64,000 nucleotides of DNA, taken from Phoronis australis. Taxonomy: Eukaryota; Phoronida; Phoronidae. Both the position numbers and the translations under genes were made by a program. Shown piece by piece: positions 1 to 11,800 of this stretch (within the stretch, counting starts at the first letter, position 1; each line of letters starts with the position of its first letter). The notes beneath the pieces were generated by a model. That model was not told the origin of the DNA, searched no databases, and was given only the letters and a program-made list of their open reading frames with translations. The stretch is taken from the NCBI GenBank assembly GCA_002633005.1, contig NMRA01000740.1, forward strand, positions 37,673 to 101,672. Reading direction: 5' to 3'.

Positions 1-584
1 AAATAAAATGCAGTTGTATAGTCCACTTGCGGGTTTATTCGAGGTTGTCGTAAACAGCCATGACGTCACGCGTGGGGGCAGAACCCGCCATATTTGCCAC
101 TGCGTTGTATGCAGCCTCATTCGTCTCGCGTTTGATATTTTATTATTTTAAATGAAGGTCGGTGATTGTGCCGCAGCTTCGTCGGGGGTTATTAGATAGT
201 GAAAACAGAGTAGGCCTAAATGGTAACTAAACAGCTAGCTGTTTGAAGACTGTCGTCGAAAAACAGCTAGATACCACTGTTTGTAGCCTTGGTGGAAAGT
301 AGTATAGTAAATATACAGCTTTGCGTCGATGTATGTAAAAAATTGACTAAATAAAACCTGACACAGAATAATTAATTCTAATGACACATTCAATATCATA
401 ATTTTTCAGTACTAACAAAATGTGGGTAAAGCGTAAGATTTATAAGTCACGGCTATCGACATTCGCATATAGTGGGACAAGAGATGAACTATCAATTCTC
501 CCTAATCTGTCCCCTGCTTCCGGGCAGTTATATCTGCTCTCGTGTTCAGTTCACACGCGTCATCTTCATAAAAACCGCAAATGG
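1..584. other. No gene seen
   Basis: AT-rich sequence with no exon-like reading frame, domain or structured RNA that I can support. Exons of the minus-strand mosaic gene further downstream could lie here but none was recognised. Confidence 0.4.
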
Positions 585-875
585 TCTATTCACTGACCAC
601 TTGTAAATGTGAAAATAAAACATTCTGCAAATAAGGTCACCTTTGCTACACGAATGACGTATCTCGCAGGCTCACGTAGCCTGCATTGTGCAGTGTTCCA
701 CAGCACTACGTCACGATACTTACACGATTCAGTGATTTACGGCCAAAAAAATTCGCCACAGAACTTGTTCTTAAAGATACTTGACAATTTCAACCTTCTT
801 CACATTCACATCGACGCTATGTGTTGTGGTTCTAACTAATTTGACCAAGGAATCACAAAGAGATGAGGATTTAGC
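585..875 (+). repeat. Dispersed repeat family A, copy 1
   Basis: This block aligns by eye along about 290 bp with 2330-2650 and 46720-47035. Shared landmarks in order are ACTTGTAAATGTG, a GACGTA site in a GC-richer patch, a GTCACGATAC motif, CTCGTTCTTAAA-like sequence and TTCTAACTAATTTG near the end. The copies differ by many substitutions and small indels, so they are old. There is no coding signal. It is probably a non-autonomous transposon or SINE-like family; the termini are not defined. Confidence 0.75.
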
Positions 876-2084
876 CTGAAAATTCCAATTTCAGTCAGGT
901 CCGTGCTCCCATATGAGAAGTAATACGTTTTAAACAGTGTTTTGCTTACAGGTACATGCGTTTATACTTCAGTTGCACGGGTAGACGCCTGTTAAACCTG
1001 AAACTGTCGCAACTGCACAAACTGGTCCAATCCTCAAATTTGGTCGTTTGCATTCACGTGCGGGCTCCGCTCTGCCCCAATATTTTGTTCCTGGGTTTGC
1101 ACAAGCTGAGAGGATGGGAGCCAAATCTTACCAGGTGTTCACCCTTACCACAAACTGCAAAAACTCGCACGAGACACACTCACAAACCAATACCACAGAA
1201 CCTGAACTGTCACTTTCACCACAAACAATATCTATAATCTCTCTCTTTCCCTCCCTCAGTCCGTCCGTCCGTCCGTCCGTCCCTCCTTCCCTCCCTCCCT
1301 CTCCCCTTATAACACAACCCCTCTCTCTCCCTCTCCCTCTCACACTCTCTTCTGTCCCTTCCTCTTCACTTACCGCCATCTTTTTTGTTTTCATTTTCAG
1401 CTGGTCTCGTTGGCCCTGCAAATAACGAATAACGTATTTTGTCTAACGACCCAATATAACCAAACTCGAGATACTCATACTCCCCATACACGGTAAGAAA
1501 TGACATGCACATCAGCTCCCTAACACGTTGGTCTATTCCAGGAGTGATGCTTATGAGTGCACCCTTGTTGTATATTACGTGCCTTGCTTTATCTGATTCT
1601 GTGTACAACAGAGAATCTGGGCACGTACATTCCGAAAACAGGATAGAGCTGTAGTAAATGGACTCTTAATCATTTCACTCGTAGTCAGGTAGGACTAAAG
1701 CGCACCATTCACAACTCTGCTATTAGTGACTACATCATGCAACATGGGAAAATGTCTTCATCCTGGGCATAAATTGATAATCTTTGTATGAATAGTGAGT
1801 CGCTACAATTTCACCTGGACACCTTAAAATTGTTTATTAAGACCTAATCCCCCAGCCAGAGTCACCAACACTCGCCTGTCGTCACACAATTCAACCCAAT
1901 GCAACATTACTTTGAGAAGGATTACTGATGAGAGGATCCAAACAATTAAGTACATCTATTTTCGTCATTACTAAAAGGGACTCACGGAGGAATGTAGTTT
2001 TAAATGATATTATATTGTGTCAGATTTACTTTTTCTCACTTTTACCTAGATTGTATGTTTATACAATGCACATGTATGTGCATG
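876..2084. other. No gene seen; pyrimidine-rich microsatellite
   Basis: No supported exon. At 1236-1371 the plus strand is almost pure pyrimidine, with a (CCGT)n run at about 1259-1282 followed by CCCT/CTCT runs. ORFs crossing this tract are low-complexity translations and were not called. Confidence 0.5.
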
Positions 2085-2650
2085 CATGCTCCTAACTTTG
2101 CTATTGTATAGCACATGGGCGGCGCAGCACTGAAAAAAGTGGGGGGCTAAAGCCCCCTCAGCCCCTCTTTGGTGCACCGCCTATAGACCATGTGCGGCCT
2201 AGCACTAAATGTGGGGGCTATAGCCCCTCCCCTCAGACCCCTATGGTGCGCCGCCCATGTAGCAGGAACCAAACGTCAATGCTATTTGAACATCATCTAC
2301 GCTAAACAAAGTGCAATTGTTTTCACTGACCACTTGTAAATGTGAAAACAACAAATTCTGCAAATAGATTACCTTTGCACTATTGACGTAAATTGGAGGC
2401 TCACATCGCCCGCACCATACAGTGTGTCATTCCTCAACACCAAGTCACGATACTTGCAAGTCACGATTAAGTAATTTACGGCGTATCATTTTCGACACAA
2501 AACTCGTTCTTAAAACATTTTTAATTTTCAACTTACTTCATATTCACGTCGTAGCTATATGTTGTGTTTCTAACTAATTTGACCAAATAGTCACAGAGAT
2601 AATGAATTATTGTGCAAGTTCTGCTTTAAAACCTGTAGCAGCAAAGATAT
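2085..2650 (+). repeat. Dispersed repeat family A, copy 2, interrupted
   Basis: A second and longer copy of the family seen at 585-875 and 46510-47035. The upstream part GCTCCTAACTTTGCTATTG is shared with the copy at 46640. The copy is split at 2109-2264 by a short foldback insertion; removing the insertion restores collinearity with the 46 kb copy. It lies downstream of the last recognised exon of the minus-strand mosaic gene. Confidence 0.8.
2114..2259. mobile_element. CATGGGCGGCGC foldback element, dimeric, 5 bp target duplication
   Basis: The outer ends are CATGGGCGGCGC on the left and its exact reverse complement on the right. The 146 bp insert consists of two related units of about 75 bp, each with a GTGGGGGGCTAAAGCCCC-like core and its own weaker inverted ends meeting near 2180-2190. 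TAGCA flanks both sides (2109-2113 and 2260-2264), and the empty site at 46660-46664 has one TAGCA. A 3 bp duplication (AGC) with ends one base longer fits equally well. A truncated relative lies at 34859-34892. It encodes nothing, so it must have been mobilised in trans. Confidence 0.8.
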
Positions 2651-2689
2651 TCAGCCACATCGTGGTTCAAACTTAGCACAGTACAGTAC

Positions 2690-2836
2690 CTGAGACAACA
2701 CGTTCAATCGTTGAGACGGGAAGTGTAAGGACTGTAGGTGACTGCGATAATGATGACGTTGGTGGCGAAATAATACTTGTACTCGCTGCTATTTTGACAG
2801 TAGATGGTAGTGGTGTTGACCCTGGCAATGACATGT
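2690..2836 (-). CDS. Ser/Thr/Pro-rich linker exon of mosaic gene
   Basis: A 147 nt phase 1-1 exon, flanked by a TTTCTTACAG acceptor and a GTACTG donor on the minus strand. It encodes 48 complete residues rich in Ser, Thr and Pro, beginning MSLPGSTPLPSTV and ending VSTIERVVS. The opening resembles the repeated DMSISTTPLP unit of the exon at 7713-7832, so it is probably a diverged duplicate of that mucin-like linker. Such linkers usually carry O-glycans and separate extracellular domains. It is the most downstream exon of the gene I could recognise. There is no stop codon here, so the gene must continue towards or beyond position 1. Confidence 0.6.
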
Positions 2837-5800
2837 CTGTAAGAAAATTGATTCGTTTTTAAGCAATACGTCTTCGTTGTGGTTCTATGTGTCACAGCAA
2901 GCCGCCCATAAACGGTGATTGCGGCACAACTTTCTGCATCAAAAATATCAAGTAAGGTAGTGTGAACCTACATCGGTCGCTTTATTGCAGACGACAATGA
3001 CGAGTTAGAAGTTTCTTCAATTATCTTTGCGTTAAAGGAATTGTAAGTACAATAATTAAAATAAATGTAATTAATTTAATTAGGAAATGTGAATTCCCAA
3101 ATTTAAAATTAGCTGGAATAAAAGTGCAAGGACAAGTGTTAGTAAGAATTACCAATTTGTACCAGCGTTTCCTGAGCTTTTTAAAACTCGGGTGTCACTG
3201 CCACGACCCAACAGCACTCTTTATACACATGAACCAATGGGCCATTTGTTATTCAAACTGATACCTCCTCGAGGAAACTATCACAGATGTTAAGTTGAAG
3301 ATTGCCAACTACACAACAGTTGATTTAAATCATATCAGTTTTTATTCATCTAGCAAGAAGTGTAAAGTGAATCAGCCAGCTGCGGGGATTTTGTCACAAA
3401 CTCATAGTTTCTTCCTGAGAATCACCTGTGCACAATTGCCGGTGGTTTGTGAGGTCGGCTACATTCTCCCGAAATCCACTCGAAGTTCAGAATTTACTCT
3501 TTTAGTTAGCCTTCGATTCAAAACTATACAGTGACGTTTTAAGCTAATTCATATAAGTCATTATCACCATTAGACTTGCATATTGTCACTGTCATCGATC
3601 ATCCCGGGATCGGCTAACCAGTGAAGCCGAGATTCAGAGGTACGAAAACTAATTTCTTAGATAATCTGAATGTTCTGAAGCGACCCCGCACATGGCATAT
3701 GTTTGTTATTAAGCGCTGGTTTCCTCATTTATTCGTTTTGAAAAAAGTCAGCAATTTTTTGCCTAGTCCTCAGTAATCACAGGAAAGTATTTCAATCTTT
3801 TAGTCCATACTTGTAATATTATCTATATATAAAGAAGGGGGGGGGGTAGAACGAATACGTTTTTGGCGTAGCTCGTTCTAACGGAAGCTCGCGCCGGTTC
3901 TCAGACGCGCCACTACGTGGCGTGCCAGCTACCCTGTGGTAGGCTGCTGCCTCGCTGGCTGATGGATTGAAGTGTAAATGTGGCCTGTTGTACAGACAAA
4001 TCGGTGCTTAAAATTTATGTTCAGGAAATGTGACGCCTAGAAATTGTGATTGCGACTTTTCGGAATGCATCTTTCTACTGTCAATAACTTTTGTTTACGA
4101 TAGTGTCCTGTATGAATAACACACCGGTTAAATCGACCAGATATGTGCTTATTGTACATGTATGCGCTTCAAGCACGCGACTCTTAAACATCACTGTGGA
4201 AACAAAACAGTTGCTGCGACGCCACTTGCATGACAAGGCTAAAAATCGTTCACGGTCCGCCTTTTTCACGGTTTTGTAAAGCTAACTAATGACTGCCCGG
4301 CGAGGTTACATTGACCAATGCTAAAGCGCGTGCCACTGCGTGGTACTTGTGTGCTGGCTGGGCTAAGCACGCAAGGAACCATCGAGGGCTGCTGCCTGAT
4401 CTTCGCTTGGGACCATTCAGTGACTGCTATTATTTAACTCACGTTATTACCAACGTACCTGAGATAGTATATGAAACATTGAAACCCCCAGCGGCTTCCT
4501 GGTGGTCCGTAACAAACTCTAGAAAGCATTCTCCTCGTGATGTTGTGACTTCCACGCCACCTAGTGAACGGATTAGATAAAGCAACTGAATAAGATTGAG
4601 ATCACATCTCATTCATTGGTCCGCTAGAAATAGTAATGTTGAGCTCGATCGTTGTAACTACGTGGTGAATAGTTAGCCCCATTGTTCAAATGCCACAATT
4701 CAATCTATAAAGTGCAGTCTACACAAAACATGCGAACAGAATACTACGTAGCTGCAAGTCTGCGAATTTAACCGTCTATATGGAAAACTATAAGAGTATT
4801 TTTCCTCTTCCAGAAGGTTCAGAAGGAGGCATGTAAAGTTTAACTTGGGACTTGACAATATTTTGTCATTGACTGCAAAAAGTTAGCAAAATTCAACACA
4901 ACGAAAGATTTGCGTTGGTACTACAACAACGACATCAATAACGTGCACAAACTGCCATTGACATCAATTTTCACGCACGTTCAAACTCCGTCGTGTGCAC
5001 TTCAAGTGCCCACGAACGGTGTGGTGAAATGACTGGCTGAAACGTCATGCCAATGTACATATATTTTTGAGGTTAGAGTAAATAAATTTAATCCTGTCAA
5101 TTGGTAAGCAAAACAAAAAAATGAAGTTCACTAAACATACCTATTTCACCGACTCAGTGTTCTTTCTGAGTATCCAATCTTCCATCAAGACTAGGTGAAT
5201 ACTAGCATCAAATACTCTCAAAATAAAATTTCTCCCGAGGTTGCCATCTCAAGAAAGTTATGTTTATGTTGTAGCTCCCACAAGGTGTCAGTGCGCAGAG
5301 TGTGAAATGTTGTGCCTATTGATTTCTGGGACATTTTGTGAAGATTAAGTGGCCGGTTATGGCGTTATGTGGTGTGTGGTGGCTATTGTGGGGGTCATGC
5401 CGTATGTGGGGTGTGTGTTGTGGATATGCACTGGACGATCCAGGAGGGTCAAGTGGGTTCAGACACCCTCTTCCCTCAATCTTAGTGGTATCAAATCTAG
5501 AGTTTCTGATAGTTTACTTGGACCCCCTTAAAAGAAACCTTGATTCGTCCCCCCTTTTTAAAATTCCTGGATCCGCCCCTGATATGGTGGGTGATGTCGT
5601 TCTGTGGGGTGTTGAGGGGACTGTGAGGTGTCTTCGTTCTGTGAGGAGTTGTAAATATAGTGGGGACATATTCCTTGGGGTGCTTTTTAGATTGTTGTGT
5701 GATTTTGTGCTATGGGTGGTGTTGCGAATATTGTGGGCGATACCATTTCGTGCGGCAAGTGTAGGGGATGAGTGATTTCATTTCGTACGGCAGTTATGGG

Positions 5801-8800
5801 GATTGTGAAGCGATTTTGGGGTGATTGTGGTAGTGGTGTCCCATGGGCTGTTACAGAAATAGGTGTGGCGAAATCTGTGGGTGGTTGTGGCCCCTGTATG
5901 CTTCCAGCTGTTTTTCACTTACCCTTTACTTTTCCGTACCAGTTGGCAAGCCTTGTATCAGTTTCTGACAGTCCATCATACACTTTTAATACGTCCCTCC
6001 CCTCATTTGGCGGTGTGTGAAATTCTGTAAGTGACACAGCTAATAATTTATACTGTTGTTCATCGGTGATTTTACATCTCCCTGTGATAATCTAAAATAA
6101 CACAATCCCTTGAAAAACAAAAATTTCAGCAACTTTACATTTTTCATGGAATCCCAGACCTTTACATACGCATCATTTTGTAGGCTGACTTGTACAGATT
6201 TATTACTTATTGGGTTCGATAGAGCTTTTCTCTCACAACTGATCTTGGGCGGTTTCATTCACGATGGATTACGTACGATAATCACAGACAGATAAGTTAA
6301 CCCCACGTAAAGAAAATTCAAATATTTACTAAAAGCCCCAGACTTAATTTAATAGGGAAGTTGGCACCGTATATCTCGAGAAATAAGGCTTGGCGCTCGA
6401 AAAATCGTACGTGCACGAATCTTTAATTTAAGTTCAAGTCGTTAGCTTTCGGCGGTCGCCTTTAAACTGAGTGACAAATTTATTCTATCATTCAGCTAAA
6501 CCAATGGCTATTGGTGGGTGTGAATTCGTTGTGTTTTGACAAAAGATCATCAATTACAGTAAATTAAACTAAAGATATTAACCACCATGAAACTAAGACT
6601 GTACTTTTTATTGTCATCTCAGTAGCAAACATGTTCTTATTTATTTACGCATAGTACTATCTGTGGATTCATTTAATACCAGAGGTCATGGATTTTGAGA
6701 ACCGGTTGTCAAAATGTGGGACCTTGTACGTGAAATTACCCACAAATCAAAATCAAATCTACCTGGCAATTTTGACCAAGCTCGTACATGTTCTTGCATT
6801 GCAGTGTTGTATTCTAAGATTAAAATAAACAATAGTAACAGAGGTGATATTGATGAAATTATTGATAATGATCGTAATTTCGATATTGGTGAGGATGAAG
6901 ATTGTCCGTAATGTGTAAGAAATTAGCTTGAATACGTACCCACCACGCGCAGTACGATGGCATGCTCCTTAGGAGCTACTATGAACCATTTGCAAGTCGT
7001 GTTGGAAGGATAGGACTGTGGGAAGTTAGGCGACAAAATCATACCAGACTTCCTGGACCCACTCATTGTCACGCGACTCCGACCACGAACGCAACCTAAG
7101 AGAAAAAAAGCTCTAGCCAAAAACAAACCAAACGTCACCCTGGAAAATGGCTTACATTATCGTCAATTTCGAGTTGGAGACATGTATCCTCGTTTATTAG
7201 CCGTCACAAAATTGAACAATCTTCCATGCATCAGGGGCGGATACAGAATTTTGAATTGGGGGGCAGGACACAGGAATAACCAGAATTTCGCTACATGCGC
7301 CCAGCCTAAAATGTAGGGATGTAGGGGTCTCCAATTTTTGGTTTGTGGACTTTATTACTAAAGAAAAAACGAAGGCCTATACATTGTGCATTCGCACCCC
7401 GAATCCCCTGGGTGCGCGCATGTGCTACCCCGAACTCCCAAATAGTATCTGAGAGAATTTTAGGGGGTCATGGCCCCTTTGGCCAATTCCTTTAAATCCG
7501 CCACTATTTATATTTTGTGAACAGATTGAGAGGAAGTGAAGGCTTTCGCCAAAAGGAAAAGCTCGCGTCCGTTTCACAGTTTCTTGAAGAGCGTGATTTT
7601 TTTCAGAAACTTTAAAGTTTAACTTTGTTTGACAAGAGTCAATGTCGACACTAATTATTACTTGTGTTCAGACTGATGCAAATGAGTTCAACAGCTAAAA
7701 CGCAATACTTACTCCCGGATAAGCCAACCGGCAAGGGAGTTGTTGAAATTGACATGTCGGGCAAGGGAGTTGTTGAAATCGACATTTCGGGCAAGGGAGT
7801 TGTTGAAATTGACATGTCGGTGGTAGTGGTGCCTGTTTCAATAGAAAGGAGTTTTTGTCATTGTGTAATAGAAAACAAATACGAACATGATTCAGAATAA
7901 CAATGACTTCAACGTCGCCCTGGAGTGGTAGAGAACTTTTTAGCACAAATAGTGCAAAAAGCAACAACTGGTATCGGCTTTTCAATTTCGATAAAGATTG
8001 AAACGCGATAATCCTTCAGATAATTTTAAGTTTGAACTTCGATTGGCAAAGGTCAATGTCGACACTGCTTTTTACTTCTGTTCAGAGTGACGCAAATAAG
8101 GCCAACAGGTAAAACACGACACTTACTTGTTGGCAAAGGAGTTGTTGAAATTCTGTTATCGGTGGTATTGGTACCTGTTACAATAAAAATGTGTCTTTCT
8201 CAGTAATAAATGTAAAACGCACATTATTTTATTGAACATATGAATGGTTGAACGCCCCACGACGTACTATCAATTAGCAGGGATGCCGAATATTAGCTGT
8301 CCCAAATTCTGCGTACACTGTATATAGCCCGCCCTGAAGCCAATTGCAATGGAAACGATGGAATGAATGATGGGTTGGTTTTAAAGACAACTCAAGTTAC
8401 ATGTTTCAAGAAAAGGGAAGTTTCACCAATCTTTTTTATTGGTTCCCTAGAAAGTTTTTCAAATACACGAACAATCCAAATTGATGAATACCTCAAAACA
8501 CTGTATTGCATTTTCAACTATGGTTTTGTCAACCGCATTATCATTTCAACTACAAAGCGACAACTACCTTAACTTTCATAATTTCGAGAGGTCTATAGGT
8601 AACGATAAGTCCATCAACACAATTGTACATTTAATAATTTGTGAACAGATCGAGTGGAAGTCAGTGTAATTGATCGGGTTTTTGTATTTGACATGCCCAA
8701 CGAGTGGGTGTGGAAACGCAAACTGTTTTTTTAAATTTACATCAAATGACAAATCAATTTAAATGCTTGAAGAAAGGTAAAATTTCAAAATAGCAATTTC

Positions 8801-11800
8801 ATAGCACTAATTCTTTATAATTTCATTTAGAAACTTTTCAAGTACGGGCTTGATGCAAGTTGTTAAATACTCGATAGCATGCAGCAAAAGCAATGTATAG
8901 CAATTTCGCAAAAGGTCAGACCATGGTATTGAATTCCCGCACTCACCCCTGTCAATTCAGCTACAAAATGACAAATAGCTTACAACATTATACCGTAACT
9001 GTACAATCGTATAAACTCTTGAGGTCGTTGCAAAAGTAATTCTTAGAAATTTTCTTTTTTGATTTTAACAATTTTCCGTTCAAACTGCCTGTTGTGTTTT
9101 CAGAATCTTATACTGCGAGAACAAGTCGTGTAGTTTTTTCACTGCTCCTCGTTTAACAGAGAGGCATTTTCTGTAAGCATGTCTCAATTATTGCGTTAGG
9201 AAAAAATCCGAATCTACTGACTTTCAAGGTTTTTTGCTGTCTCAAATTCACGTTGAGGGGTAGTTGTACATTCATTTATTGATAGAGCGATGAGACAGAT
9301 TCATCGATTTTGACGGCGTTCAGACAATTATGTCTTCTTCTTGGAGATTTATCATCAACAGTTGCTTTTCATGGAATGAACATAGGCAAGTTTCAAACTG
9401 TCTTACATGAACTGCGTCTACACTCACATGTTACGTTCACCGATGTTTCGCAGGGTCCGGTATCACCAAATGTATTATGCCGGCACTCTGTCAATGACTG
9501 TTCATTGCCCGAACAATCGATGTCCTGTAGTGAATGAAGAACTGCGTGTGTAATTATACACTGTTTATCAGGTTTGATTTGACTACTTCCACCGACCAAA
9601 CAAGTTTTAAAAATTAAGTGTATTCCTATTTCCCAAAAATGTTGTTTCGCTTGCAGAAAAATATTCATTTCAAATATAATTAATTTGATATAAATAAGGT
9701 TTTATAATCAAAATTGCCGCTTTTTGAAATACTGAAACAGCTCTCGTCAAATTTTTCCAGTTTCCGAAACTGAAGTTGTCTGTGAACCACTCGAACGTAA
9801 ACCCTGACCTACACTTGACGTGTGAGCATAGAAAGCCCTCTTCAAGCGACATCATCGCTGACAAAAGCGGCTCTTTGAGATCAGCCCCAGCGCAGATTCG
9901 AACGAAGAACTTAATCCACAGTCGCAGTAAAACACTCTGCTTGTGCCGCTAAAACCCACTCGATAAATGACCGAGTATTTCATGGGCATTTCACTGCCTT
10001 AATTTCAGCGAATGTGGCAGATACTAAGACGAGAATTTGCGATCTGTAATATTCTTTTAAACAATACAGCTCTGTTCAAAGCCAATAACTTAAACAATCT
10101 ACCCCAAAAATGGCTTTCAGCCGTAAAACCACAATGTTCTTTTAAAATACGCTTCAAGAAATAGCACTATTTCAAAAAATAAAGAAGTAAATTTGAATAC
10201 AAAATTTTCAGCTATTGTTATTTGAGCAAGACGTCAAACTTGGAAAACTTCAGGAAAGACTCCACCGATTCTTATTTTGTTTTACAAAATAAGTTTTATG
10301 AAACCGCAGCTTCCCGGTGTCAATTTTTTGTTTGGTGTGATATCAAGTCACATTATCCCAAGAAAACCGCTTAACACTGAACACATTACTGAAATGGAAA
10401 ATAAGTGTGAGTTATGGAACTCCAGATACGGTTTATGAGATTTTTATTTGATATAGAAAGTTTGATGAATGGTGGTGAATGGAGTCTTCCCCTGTTACTA
10501 TGTCGTAGAAAAAACTATATTTTCATTAAACGCGTGCGATCTTGTGACCGCAAAAATTGGAAAGTGTGCGTTGTGATTGACATGGGCAGGTTTTCCCTCG
10601 ACTCATGGTTTCGTAAATTCATACATACAATGGCGCCTTATAAATGTCCAAATTAATTTTTACCGTTTCAACATGGTCACAGCGCAATTGTGTGCGGCGA
10701 CATTAATTAAGAAATTAATAGCATATATTTTAAAACATATCGTCATGAATATAAAACCTATATCACTTGACGTACATCAAGCCACACGCGAAGGTTATCA
10801 GTGCTTTTGGCCGCACCAAACCTGTAGGTGGCGTACAGGCCGAGCTGATTACACACCGCCCGTGTTGCACGCAAGTTCCAAGTATCCAAGCAAACCTAAT
10901 GGTGAGAGCAGGAGATGACGTTACACAGCTGGTGAAAAGTTTTACAAATGATTGTCAAATTCAGGGACGGATCCAGGATTTTCAGTTAGGGGGAGTCAGG
11001 GTAGTGTACTAGCCAGGATTTTGCCCGTGAGACAGTTGCACCTGCTAAATGTAATCTGGGGAAATTTTAGGGGGAGCATGCCCTTTTGCCTTCCTTGAAT
11101 CCGCCACTGAATCAGATGAAGCATGACAATAAAACCAATGAAGCCAATTATTTGGTCTGACAAGGTTAGTATCCCTGCGGACAAAAGTCAGTAATGGTGG
11201 AACTTCAATACATTCTGCAGCAAAAATCCGTACTCAAAGGTCAATGATACTGCGATATGTTGTTCTGGAATTTTTGTTATCGTGCAGTTGGTGAACTACG
11301 AAATTGTAGAAGTTCAAGTTTAGTCCAAGGAAACTGGAATTGTTCACGAGAAAAGAACAAGAACAACGTTTACTTGAAATAAAATGTGTTTTGTCAAAAA
11401 TAGTCGTTGGTATTTTCGTACGACAAGAAGTACATCTTCTTGGGCACTTTCACTATTAATTGTTTGTGCATACATGTATGTTTCACAGTTTCCGATTGTG
11501 CTGTGTTCTTTTCTTCGTATGGTGTTCTAAGTCACGAGTTACCTAGTCGATAAACCAACCCTGAATCCAAATAGGGTTGAAAATTATTAAATTGGAAGGG
11601 TAGAATTTGGTATCACACATATCACGCTGGAATTGCACATCGCATATTAACCCGCACACGTAGAAATTAGGCCTATAATGGCGTGAGGATATTTACCTGC
11701 GAAAATGATACGATGAAGATAACTGCACGAAAATCAAAAGAACTTATTTACTCGAACATTTATCTATTCGCTTGTCACTCTACCATTTCCATTTTTCATT

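Noticed and set aside
956-1425. ORFs of 93-125 codons on both strands
   Set aside because: They run through a pyrimidine-rich microsatellite; the translations are Ser/Pro/Leu or Arg/Glu low complexity with no domain.
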